A DNA stretch of 16,336 nt from Marinilabiliales bacterium (GTDB lineage Bacteria; Bacteroidota; Bacteroidia; Bacteroidales; F082), in the NCBI GenBank assembly GCA_002869465.1, contig PKSW01000363.1, forward strand, positions 1 to 16,336. The letters are read 5' to 3'. The stretch's first letter is position 1. Every line of letters starts with the position of its first letter. This document shows, one piece after another, positions 1 to 7,647 of this stretch. Under the pieces are notes generated by a model. The model did not search any database, was not told the origin of the DNA, and saw only the letters and a program-made list of their open reading frames with translations. A program made the translations under genes and the position numbers.

Positions 1-1
1 C

Positions 2-355
2 ATTGATGGTGATTCGGACGTCAGCATTGACGATTGCGTGGTATTGAGCCGTCATATCGAATCGAAAATTGACCGCGATATTGAAGATTTTGACCTAAAT
101 GTTTCATCGAGTGGTGTGGGTGAACCTCTGTTGCATATCCGTCAGTTTCAAAAAATAATTAGCAAACCTATTGAGGTGCTGTTGAAAGAAGGAACTAAAT
201 TTAAAGCAACGCTTCTCGGTGTGGAAGATAATAATATAAAGATTGCCAGGGAAATAAAAACCAAAGGTAAAAAGAGCAAAAAATTCAGTACTGGCGAGGC
301 TGAAATCATCGCATTGGATGATACAAAACACGTGAAAGAAATTATAATTATATAG
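2..355 (+). CDS. rimP: Ribosome maturation factor RimP, 3' part (start lies outside the window)
   Basis: RimP is a cytoplasmic assembly factor needed for maturation of the 30S ribosomal subunit. The frame is open from base 2, giving 117 residues, so roughly the first quarter to third of a usual ~150-residue protein is missing. The visible part begins in the N-terminal alpha/beta domain: IDGDSDVSIDDCVVLSRHIE matches the family pattern of an acidic strand, then 'DC...LSR.IE..LD'. The following segment SSSGVGEPL stands where many RimP proteins have SPGLDRPL. The C-terminal SH3-like domain follows (LLKEGTKFKATLLGVEDNNIKI, then a Lys-rich turn). An internal GTG at 38 is not the true start, because the homologous domain extends upstream of it. 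nusA follows after 27 bp, the usual rimP-nusA-infB order, so co-transcription is likely. Identification rests on motif and gene order. Confidence 0.93.
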   Translation: MDGDSDVSIDDCVVLSRHIESKIDRDIEDFDLNVSSSGVGEPLLHIRQFQKIISKPIEVLLKEGTKFKATLLGVEDNNIKIAREIKTKGKKSKKFSTGEAEIIALDDTKHVKEIIII

Positions 356-382
356 CAATTACAGAAGTTTAACAATAACAAT

Positions 383-1618
383 ATGGATACAATAAACCTG
401 GTCGAAACTTTTTCCGAGTTTAAGGAATTTAAAAGCATTGACAGAGAAACAATGATGCGCATCCTGGAAGATGTTTTTCATAATCTGCTGATCAAACGCT
501 TTGGCGAAGAAGCCAAATTCGACATTATCGTAAATATTGATAAAGGTGACCTTGAAATCTGGCATTATCGTGAGATTGTGGAAGATGGTGAACTGGAAGA
601 TGAGAATTTACAGATTGAGTTCTCCGAAGCTATCAAAGTGGAACCCGACTTTGAAGTGGGCGAAGATTTCTCGGAACAGGTATGGTTAAAAGATTTTGGA
701 AGAAGGGAAATACTGGCCATCAGGCAAAATCTCGTTTCTAAAATCCTTGAATATGAAAAGGACAATGTGTATAAAAAATACAAGGAAAAAGTAGGTGACA
801 TTGTAACAGGAGAAGTTTACCAGGTATGGAAAAAAGAAATCCTTGTACTGGATGATGAAGGAATTGAATTGATTCTTCCGAAATCAGAGCAGATTCCATC
901 AGATTATTACCGTAAAGGAGATAATGTGCGGGCGGTGGTATCAAAAGTGGATATGAGAAACAATTCGCCGGTGATTATCCTGTCGCGTACTTCCCCTGTA
1001 TTTCTCGAAAGACTTTTTGAAGCGGAAGTGCCTGAAGTGTATGACGGACTGATCACCATTAAAAAGATTGTCAGGGTACCGGGAGAGCGTGCTAAGATCG
1101 CTGTTGAATCATACGATGACCGTATTGATCCCGTGGGTGCCTGCGTTGGCATGAAAGGTTCGCGTATACATGGTATCGTAAGGGAACTTAAAAATGAAAA
1201 TATCGACGTGATCAATTTCACAAACAATGAGTCATTATACATTCAACGTGCTTTATCTCCTGCTAAAATAACATCCATCAAAATCGATGACGAAAGTGGC
1301 AGGGCGGAAGTATACATGAAACCCGACCAGGTATCGCTGGCTATTGGAAAAGGTGGTTTTAATATCAAACTGGCAGGACAATTAACCGGTTATGAAATAG
1401 ACGTGTACCGGGATTCGGACATTGAAACCGAAGATGTTGACCTGCAGGAATTCACGGACGAAATTGACCAATGGATCATTGACGAGCTGAAAAACATTGG
1501 TTGCGACACGGCAAAAAGTGTTCTGGATCTTGAGGTAAAAGATTTGGTTTCAAGAACAGACCTTGAAGAGGAGACTATTCAGGAAGTGGTTCGTATACTC
1601 AGATCAGAATTTGAATAA
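383..1618 (+). CDS. nusA: Transcription termination/antitermination factor NusA
   Basis: NusA binds RNA polymerase and nascent RNA and modulates pausing, termination and antitermination. The 411 residues show the standard domain order. An N-terminal polymerase-binding domain covers about 1-125. An S1 domain covers about 137-200 (VGDIVTGEVYQVWKKEILVL). KH1 has a GxxG loop GMKG at 256-259, and KH2 has IGKGG at 321-325. A short acidic stretch (about 345-362) leads to one helix-hairpin-helix-like C-terminal segment (WIIDELKNIGCDTAKSVLDL). It is shorter than the ~495-residue E. coli protein, which carries two acidic repeats at the C terminus; the short form is common outside Proteobacteria. ATG 383 is preceded by A-rich sequence without a clear Shine-Dalgarno. 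It lies 27 bp after rimP and 54 bp before infB. Confidence 0.98.
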   Translation: MDTINLVETFSEFKEFKSIDRETMMRILEDVFHNLLIKRFGEEAKFDIIVNIDKGDLEIWHYREIVEDGELEDENLQIEFSEAIKVEPDFEVGEDFSEQVWLKDFGRREILAIRQNLVSKILEYEKDNVYKKYKEKVGDIVTGEVYQVWKKEILVLDDEGIELILPKSEQIPSDYYRKGDNVRAVVSKVDMRNNSPVIILSRTSPVFLERLFEAEVPEVYDGLITIKKIVRVPGERAKIAVESYDDRIDPVGACVGMKGSRIHGIVRELKNENIDVINFTNNESLYIQRALSPAKITSIKIDDESGRAEVYMKPDQVSLAIGKGGFNIKLAGQLTGYEIDVYRDSDIETEDVDLQEFTDEIDQWIIDELKNIGCDTAKSVLDLEVKDLVSRTDLEEETIQEVVRILRSEFE

Positions 1619-1672
1619 AATCATTATATTTACCCGTATCTGGTGAACCGGTAGAAAAACTAAAGAAAGAAT

Positions 1673-4552
1673 ATGACAGACGAAAGAAAAGTGGTTAGAT
1701 TAAGTAAAGCTGCAAAAGAATTCAACATCGGCAGAGATACGATTATTGATTTTCTTTTGGAGAAGGGATTTCAGGTGGACAGGAATCCCAATACCAAACT
1801 TTCACCTGAAATGTATGATTTACTGCTGGACGAATTTCAGGAGGAGAAACTCGTACGGGAAATTGCGCAACAAAAGGAATTGGAATACCTTGGAAAAGGA
1901 TCCATTACCATTGAAAATAAAGTCGATAAAACCGAAAAGACTGAAGTTGATGATTTTGAGCCGGTTGAAGAGCTAATCATTAAAAATGTAGGCGTTGACT
2001 ATTCTACCAAAGACAAGTCACCAAAGAAAAAAGTAACCGAAGAAAAAAAGGAAACTCCTAAAGAAGAACCTGCCAAACCGGTTGAAGAGAAAACGACAGA
2101 GGATGAAGTTAAAAAAGAGGAAGTTGTTGAAGAAACTGATGAAACCGGGGGCTTAAAAATACTTGACAAAATTGACCTCGACAGCCTGAACCAGAAAACA
2201 AGGCCTAAAAAGAAATCAAAAGAAGAAAAGCAAAAAGAAAAGGAAGAAAAAGCTTCTAAAAAGAATGTAACTGAAAAGAAAGAAACAGCAAATGAAGTAG
2301 CCGAAGAAAAATCGAAGACAGAAGCTGTAGCTAAAGAAGAAGAAAAGATAGCAAAAAAAGAAGCCGAAAAGGAAAAAGAAAAGGAGAAGGCTAAAAAAGA
2401 AGAAGACAACTTTATTCCTACCAAGTTTCAAAAACTAACTGGGCCAACTGTTGTTGATAAAATTGAGTTGCCTAAAGAAATCAGTAAAACGAAGAAAGAA
2501 AAGAAACCTGTTGCTTCTTCCTCGGATGATAAAATGGCTCAGAAGAAGAAAAGGCGAAGAATTAAATCCCAACCTGAGTCGGGGGGAAAAGAAGAAGTTA
2601 AAAGAGATCCGAGAAAAAAAGCTTTTCCAAAAAGGAAAGAAGCCAAACCTGAACCCACCGAGGAAGAAATTCAACAACGAATTAAAGAAACACTGGCAAG
2701 ACTTGCGCCATCAGGAAAATCGAAGTCTTCAAAATACAGGCGTTTAAAAAGAGATTCTGTTTCGCAGACCATGCAGGATGAAATGGATCGCCAGGAGCAG
2801 GAAAAATCAGTGCTTAAAGTAACAGAGTTCCTAACGGCCAATGAACTTTCCATCATGATGAATGTAAGTGTGAACGAAATCATCAAATCGTGTATGCAAC
2901 TCGGATTGTTCGTTTCCATTAACCAGCGCTTGGATGCTGAAACCATCGTTTTGGTAGCCGAAGAATTCGGCTACCAGGTAGATTTTGTAAGTGTTGACGA
3001 CTCTGAAAACTTGGAAGTAGAAGAAAAGGCTGACGACCCGAAAGACCTAGTTGAAAGAGCCCCGATCGTGACGGTGATGGGCCATGTTGACCACGGTAAA
3101 ACAAAACTTCTTGATTATATTCGTAAGGCCAACGTGGTGGCCGGTGAAGCCGGAGGTATTACCCAGCATATAGGCGCTTATGAAGTCACATCAGAAAGTG
3201 GAAAGAAAGTGACATTTCTTGATACACCCGGCCACGAAGCCTTTACGGCAATGCGGGCCAGGGGTGCTAAAGTTACTGATATCGCCATTATCGTTATCGC
3301 TGCTGACGACAGCGTGATGCCTCAAACCAAAGAGGCCATCAACCACGCGCAGGCAGCAGGTGTTCCCATCGTTTTTGCATTCAATAAAATGGATAAACCG
3401 GGTGCCAATTCCGACAAGATAAAAGAACAACTGTCCACGATGAACATCCTCGTTGAAGAGTGGGGAGGTAAATTCCAATCGCAGGAAATTTCAGCTATTA
3501 CCGGAATGGGTATCAACGATTTGCTGGAGAAAGTGTTGCTGGAAGCAGAAATACTGGAACTGAAAGCCAACCCAAACAAACTTGCTAAAGGAACCGTTAT
3601 CGAAGCAACACTGGATAAAGGCCGTGGTTACGTAACAACCATCCTGGTTCAGGATGGCAGCATGAAACAAGGCGACATCATTTTGGCCGGACCGGTTTCA
3701 GGTAAGGTTAAAGCGATGTTTAACGAAAGAAATACCAAAATTACCGAGGCCGGGCCATCAACACCTGTTGTATTGCTCGGTTTGAATGCGGCAGCCCAGG
3801 CCGGTGATATATTTAACGTGATGTCGGATGAGAAGGAAGCCCGGAACCTGGCCACCAAACGTCAGCAACTGATACGCGAACAATCACAGCGTACGCAAAA
3901 ACATATTACCCTGGATGAAATTGGCAGAAGGATTGCCATTGGCGACTTCAAGGAACTGAATATTATTGTTAAGGGTGACGTGGATGGCTCTGTAGAAGCG
4001 CTTTCAGATGAGATCCTAAAACTCTCAACGGATGAAGTGCAGGTAAATGTAATTCACAAAGCTGTGGGTGCCATTACCGAATCAGATGTGATTCTTGCAT
4101 CCGCCTCTGATGCCATTATTATTGGATTCCAGGTGCGACCGGTACCACAGGCACGCAAAGCTGCTGAAAAAGAACAGATCGACATCAGGCTGTATTCCAT
4201 TATCTATAAAGCTACCGAAGAATTGAAAGCGGCGGTTGAAGGTATGTTGTCGCCGAAAATGGAAGAAAAAATCACCTGCAATATTGAGGTGCGGGAAGTA
4301 TTTAAAATTACCAAGGTGGGAACCATTGCCGGATGTTACGTGTTGGATGGTAAAATCAACCGGAATACGAACGTGCGCCTGATCAGGGATGGTATCGTGG
4401 TGTATACCGGAAAACTTGGCTCATTAAAACGCTTTAAAGATGACGTGAAAGAAGTATCAGCAGGTTACGAATGCGGCCTGAATGTTGAAAACTTCAACGA
4501 CATCAAAGTTGGCGATATTGTTGAGGGCTACGAAGAAGTTGAGGTTAGGTAA
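1673..4552 (+). CDS. infB: Translation initiation factor IF-2
   Basis: IF-2 is the GTPase that places initiator fMet-tRNA on the 30S subunit and promotes subunit joining. At 959 residues it is longer than E. coli IF-2 (890). Residues about 6-55 form an IF2_N-like helical module (VRLSKAAKEFNIGRDTIIDF). A low-complexity Lys/Glu-rich linker of roughly 300 residues follows (about 60-370). A second IF2_N module lies at about 380-440. The G domain shows G1 GHVDHGKT at 470-477, the G2 region GGITQHIGAY from 494, G3 DTPGH at 517-521, G4 NKMD at 571-574 and a G5-like SAI (EISAITG). Domains II-IV fill the rest, including the conserved GSVEAL and GFQVRP segments. No key residue is missing. ATG 1673 follows an AAAGAAAG-type purine stretch. 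The stop lies 6 bp from the stop of the convergent ChaN-like gene. Confidence 0.99.
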   Translation: MTDERKVVRLSKAAKEFNIGRDTIIDFLLEKGFQVDRNPNTKLSPEMYDLLLDEFQEEKLVREIAQQKELEYLGKGSITIENKVDKTEKTEVDDFEPVEELIIKNVGVDYSTKDKSPKKKVTEEKKETPKEEPAKPVEEKTTEDEVKKEEVVEETDETGGLKILDKIDLDSLNQKTRPKKKSKEEKQKEKEEKASKKNVTEKKETANEVAEEKSKTEAVAKEEEKIAKKEAEKEKEKEKAKKEEDNFIPTKFQKLTGPTVVDKIELPKEISKTKKEKKPVASSSDDKMAQKKKRRRIKSQPESGGKEEVKRDPRKKAFPKRKEAKPEPTEEEIQQRIKETLARLAPSGKSKSSKYRRLKRDSVSQTMQDEMDRQEQEKSVLKVTEFLTANELSIMMNVSVNEIIKSCMQLGLFVSINQRLDAETIVLVAEEFGYQVDFVSVDDSENLEVEEKADDPKDLVERAPIVTVMGHVDHGKTKLLDYIRKANVVAGEAGGITQHIGAYEVTSESGKKVTFLDTPGHEAFTAMRARGAKVTDIAIIVIAADDSVMPQTKEAINHAQAAGVPIVFAFNKMDKPGANSDKIKEQLSTMNILVEEWGGKFQSQEISAITGMGINDLLEKVLLEAEILELKANPNKLAKGTVIEATLDKGRGYVTTILVQDGSMKQGDIILAGPVSGKVKAMFNERNTKITEAGPSTPVVLLGLNAAAQAGDIFNVMSDEKEARNLATKRQQLIREQSQRTQKHITLDEIGRRIAIGDFKELNIIVKGDVDGSVEALSDEILKLSTDEVQVNVIHKAVGAITESDVILASASDAIIIGFQVRPVPQARKAAEKEQIDIRLYSIIYKATEELKAAVEGMLSPKMEEKITCNIEVREVFKITKVGTIAGCYVLDGKINRNTNVRLIRDGIVVYTGKLGSLKRFKDDVKEVSAGYECGLNVENFNDIKVGDIVEGYEEVEVR

Positions 4553-4558
4553 TGACGT

Positions 4559-5428
4559 TTAATGCGTCTTTGTCATACGATCCGGTATCACGATGATATA
4601 ATCAGCCTTATTTTTATATTCCTCTTCAAGATTTTCTATATCCTCCTGTTCAACAGAGGCAATAGATACTATTTTCAAACCTGGTTTATAATTGTTCAAA
4701 TACCAGATAATTCCTTCATAATCATTCGAATGATAGGTGCCGTTGTAATGAATAAAAAGTGTGCCTTTTTCCAGCGCCCCTGCAATCGAATAGGCCATCG
4801 TGGCATCTTTAATGGCTTGTGCTTTGGGTAAATTATCATTGGCATGAACCATACCTTCCATTTCTTCGAGCATTGACCGGTACCCCTTTAATTCCGGGTC
4901 GTAATCAACAGGCAGTGGGGCGATATAGCTCCTGGCTTCGGCACTTAAACTGTCGAGACCTTCAAAACCTTTACTATAAACAACAGAAGCATAGCGCCGG
5001 GGAATATTGGTGGCAATAAACGGTATTTGATGCTCTTTGGCAAATTCTACTAAAGGCGCATAGTCAGTTGCATAATTGGGCCACAATTTGGCTTCTTTCT
5101 TATAATTCTTTTCGCTGATCTTCCCCTCGATATATTCATTCAGTATCAACTGGTTATCTGCTTCAAACATTTCGGCACCCAACATAATCGCACTGTCTTT
5201 CTTTTCATAGAGATCCCTGGTAAGTTCAATTTGCAGCCAATGGCAAATCGGATTGTTATGTAATTCACCAAAAAATACTACATCGGCGGTTTCCATTTCT
5301 TCCAGCATTTTGCCATACTTCACATCTTTACCTTCAGTGTTAAAAATCCTATAGGCGGGTTTGTCACTTTTAAAAGCCAACATTAATAAGCTTACTGCAA
5401 ATAGAATCAGTATTTTTTTAATGTTCAT
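4559..5428 (-). CDS. ChaN-like (haem-binding uptake, Tiki superfamily) exported protein
   Basis: This 289-residue protein resembles the ChaN/DUF399 family. In Campylobacter, ChaN is an iron-regulated lipoprotein that binds haem cofacially; related folds occur in TIKI metalloproteases. Motifs visible here are FFGELHNNPICHWL (GELH at 54-57), MLGAEMFEADNQ near 83-94, ATNIPRR near 139-145 and the C-terminal HYNGTYHSND at 227-236. Residues 1-19 form a Lys-started hydrophobic signal or anchor segment. It contains no cysteine, so the lipobox of classical ChaN lipoproteins is absent; the product is probably periplasmic or anchored by an uncleaved signal. The ATG overlaps the stop of cytidine deaminase by 4 bp (ATGA), indicating translational coupling. 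It appears to be the last gene of the rnpA-to-chaN run. Family membership is fairly secure; haem binding or hydrolase activity is inference. Confidence 0.85.
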   Translation of the reverse strand: MNIKKILILFAVSLLMLAFKSDKPAYRIFNTEGKDVKYGKMLEEMETADVVFFGELHNNPICHWLQIELTRDLYEKKDSAIMLGAEMFEADNQLILNEYIEGKISEKNYKKEAKLWPNYATDYAPLVEFAKEHQIPFIATNIPRRYASVVYSKGFEGLDSLSAEARSYIAPLPVDYDPELKGYRSMLEEMEGMVHANDNLPKAQAIKDATMAYSIAGALEKGTLFIHYNGTYHSNDYEGIIWYLNNYKPGLKIVSIASVEQEDIENLEEEYKNKADYIIVIPDRMTKTH

Positions 5429-5925
5429 TTTCTTTTTGATTTTTTGAGTTGTTCTTCTTTAAACATGAATGGCAGTAGGTTTTCAATACCGTTAACCGCC
5501 TGCACAATTCCTTCCTGCCCTTTCATAATGATCCTGATCTTTTCATTTTGCCGGCTCTCGGTTTCTGCAATTACCTGGCGACAGGCCCCGCAAGGTGTGA
5601 TGGGCGATTTGGTAACAAAATTATCCGATATTGCAGTTATGGCAATAGACTTCACTTTCAGGTCAGGATATTTGGATTTGGCATGAAAAATAGCCACCCG
5701 CTCGGCGCATAAGCCCGAGGGGTAAGCCGCGTTCTCCTGATTGCTTCCTTTTACAATTTCACCATTTTCAAGCAATACGGCGGCTCCTACTCTGAATTCG
5801 GAATAGGGTGCGTATGAACCTTCGATGGCCTGCTGTGCCTGTTCCAGTAAATGTAATTCTGGTTTTTTCAGCAATCCTGAGTGATCGTATTCTTCTATTT
5901 GAATATTAATATTCCTGATTTTCAT
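5425..5925 (-). CDS. cdd: Cytidine deaminase (homotetrameric type)
   Basis: The enzyme hydrolytically deaminates cytidine and deoxycytidine to uridine and deoxyuridine in pyrimidine salvage, in the cytoplasm. The 166-residue protein has the zinc and catalytic signature: CAE at 73-75, giving the Cys ligand and the catalytic Glu in GLCAERVAIF, and PCGACRQV at 111-118, giving the other two Cys ligands (112 and 115). Substrate-binding segments YSEFRVGAAV (41-50) and NQENAAYPSG (62-71) are intact. Three Cys ligands indicate the small tetrameric class. It has about 25-30 more N-terminal residues than the ~130-residue Bacillus enzyme, plus a Lys-rich C terminus. The gene starts 33 bp after the ligase-like gene and overlaps the ChaN-like gene by 4 bp. 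No promoter element was seen in the 33 bp gap, so expression from the upstream run is likely. Confidence 0.97.
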   Translation of the reverse strand: MKIRNINIQIEEYDHSGLLKKPELHLLEQAQQAIEGSYAPYSEFRVGAAVLLENGEIVKGSNQENAAYPSGLCAERVAIFHAKSKYPDLKVKSIAITAISDNFVTKSPITPCGACRQVIAETESRQNEKIRIIMKGQEGIVQAVNGIENLLPFMFKEEQLKKSKRK

Positions 5926-5958
5926 TGCAGCTTCATTTACAGCTAAATTAGAAAATTA

Positions 5959-7632
5959 TCATTCAATGCTTGTTTTCACATTATCGCGCTTTTTCCCCAG
6001 TAATAAAAATGAATAGAAAAAAGCAAATAAAGTAGCACCTGCCTGTGTTTCTATAGTATCATCCGAAAACATGGAAAATATGATGATCAAAAAGAAACTG
6101 ACAAAGAAATAGTCGTTAAAGCCTTTCAATTTAATGGCTGGATACAGCAAAGCGAAAATGAACCAAAAAAATCCAAAAACACCGAATGTAATAAAAATGG
6201 CCAGGAACTGATTGTGGGCATGAAACCTAAACTTTGCTTTGAGTTCGGAGCCCATTTGTTTGTATTGATGAATGAGTTGATCTTCAATATCACCCGTGCC
6301 TACACCTGCCCAGAAATTTTTACCAATGAGTTTTACTGACGCTTTTGAATATTCGATGCGTTGCATTACAGAACTACCACTTGGATCTCCTGTTTTTTTA
6401 TACACATCATAACCCATCATTATTTTAAGAATCCGTGTCCGGAGGCCTGGATTTTTAACGTAATTGTAGTTCGCCGCACCCCTTTCGATCATCCTGATAT
6501 CCCAATCCGTCAGGGTATAAATACCTTGCGCATCTTTCCTTAAATCCCTCGATGTAAGATACCGGATCAGCGTTTCTTTGATGTCTTCCCCGGCATCGGT
6601 TTTACCATTGAAATCATATGAGCTTGCTTCATTCCAGGCCTGCTTCATCTCCGGTATACACAAGTACAAACCAATATAGCGACCATCTTCAATGCCCCTG
6701 ACAATGGTATCATGTACATATGGATTTCCTGCTTCGGTAAATAAATCCAATTCTGCTGCCCTGATCACTGGTGGATTCTGAGCCGTATTGACCACATGTT
6801 TTACATAAAAGAACAAAGAGAGCGGGATGCCAGTTGCCAGGATAATAAATGCCAATTTAACAATCGGTTTCTGGGTTCTGAAAAGTAAAATCACCAAATA
6901 AATAACTGTAACGATAAGTAAAATCCATAGACTTGTTAAGGACTCCAACAGGATCAGAAAAACGATAAACCAGATTAAAACAAGGGCGAAAGCGAACTTA
7001 TGCCAGATTCTAAACCCTTTATCAAACAGGATAAAATACACGAGGGCGAAAAAAGCAAAGCAAATATTCAAGCCGAACCGGATGGGTGAAATAAAAGGGG
7101 AAATTTCCCTGATATCCACAAAGTTTCCTTTTAACATAAGTCCGAAACTGATCAGCGTTCCAACAAATGAAGCGGCAGTGTAAAACAGCATCAATATCCT
7201 AAACCGTTTGTAATCGGTTTTTTCCATCACCACGAAAACAACAGGAAATAGCAGCAAGGGGAGTTTTACTCTTAGGTCCTTCAGCGCATAATCTATATCA
7301 GTGGTGTAAAACAGGCCCACAATATGTATCAGGTAAATAGAAGATAATATAAGCGCCGGCCTGTTTTTTACAAATGCGCTTAAATGATCGATAAAATTAT
7401 GATACGCCAGTGTTGCTGTATAGACAATAAAATGAATGCTTCCTTTAAAAAAACCACCCAATTTGAAGAATCGGTATGAAATGGTGAAAGAAAACCCTGA
7501 CCATAACCATAAACCCAGCAGCATGAATTCAGTTACACTCATAGCAAACTTTGAGAGTGGAATACTTATCGCAATAAGTGTTAAAACGATAAAGTAAGTA
7601 AGCGAATGTATATTTGTGCTGGATTTAATCAT
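5959..7632 (-). CDS. O-antigen ligase / polymerase-like polytopic membrane protein (Wzy_C family)
   Basis: This 557-residue integral membrane protein has many hydrophobic segments from about residue 10 to 280 and again from about 475 to 545. They flank a large soluble region (about 281-470). Just before the C-terminal membrane block it has GVGTGD (443-448) and HAHNQF (471-476). A glycine-rich turn followed by an H.HN.FL motif is the hallmark of the WaaL/Wzy_C superfamily, which transfers or polymerises undecaprenyl-linked glycans on the periplasmic face. The soluble region, with segments such as NPYVHDTIVRGIEDGRY and LCIPEMKQAWNEASSYDF, is longer than the usual periplasmic loop of this family. 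The gene sits 15 bp after the S41 protease and 33 bp before cdd. The acceptor (LPS, capsule or glycoprotein) cannot be told from the sequence, and no glycosyltransferase genes are nearby. Confidence 0.8.
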   Translation of the reverse strand: MIKSSTNIHSLTYFIVLTLIAISIPLSKFAMSVTEFMLLGLWLWSGFSFTISYRFFKLGGFFKGSIHFIVYTATLAYHNFIDHLSAFVKNRPALILSSIYLIHIVGLFYTTDIDYALKDLRVKLPLLLFPVVFVVMEKTDYKRFRILMLFYTAASFVGTLISFGLMLKGNFVDIREISPFISPIRFGLNICFAFFALVYFILFDKGFRIWHKFAFALVLIWFIVFLILLESLTSLWILLIVTVIYLVILLFRTQKPIVKLAFIILATGIPLSLFFYVKHVVNTAQNPPVIRAAELDLFTEAGNPYVHDTIVRGIEDGRYIGLYLCIPEMKQAWNEASSYDFNGKTDAGEDIKETLIRYLTSRDLRKDAQGIYTLTDWDIRMIERGAANYNYVKNPGLRTRILKIMMGYDVYKKTGDPSGSSVMQRIEYSKASVKLIGKNFWAGVGTGDIEDQLIHQYKQMGSELKAKFRFHAHNQFLAIFITFGVFGFFWFIFALLYPAIKLKGFNDYFFVSFFLIIIFSMFSDDTIETQAGATLFAFFYSFLLLGKKRDNVKTSIE

Positions 7633-7647
7633 GTAAACTTTAGAAGC

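Noticed and set aside
38..355. GTG 38 as the true start of a short RimP
   Set aside because: The homologous N-terminal domain continues in frame upstream to the window edge, so the gene is truncated by the window rather than short.
1999..2431. Long minus-strand ORFs rich in Ser/Phe opposite the infB linker
   Set aside because: They are the reverse complement of a GAA/AAA-rich coding stretch and give monotonous Phe/Ser/Leu sequence with no domain; infB clearly owns this DNA.
4553..4575. Possible bidirectional terminator after infB
   Set aside because: The best stem is only 4 bp (GACG/CGTC) with a short, interrupted T tract, too weak to annotate.
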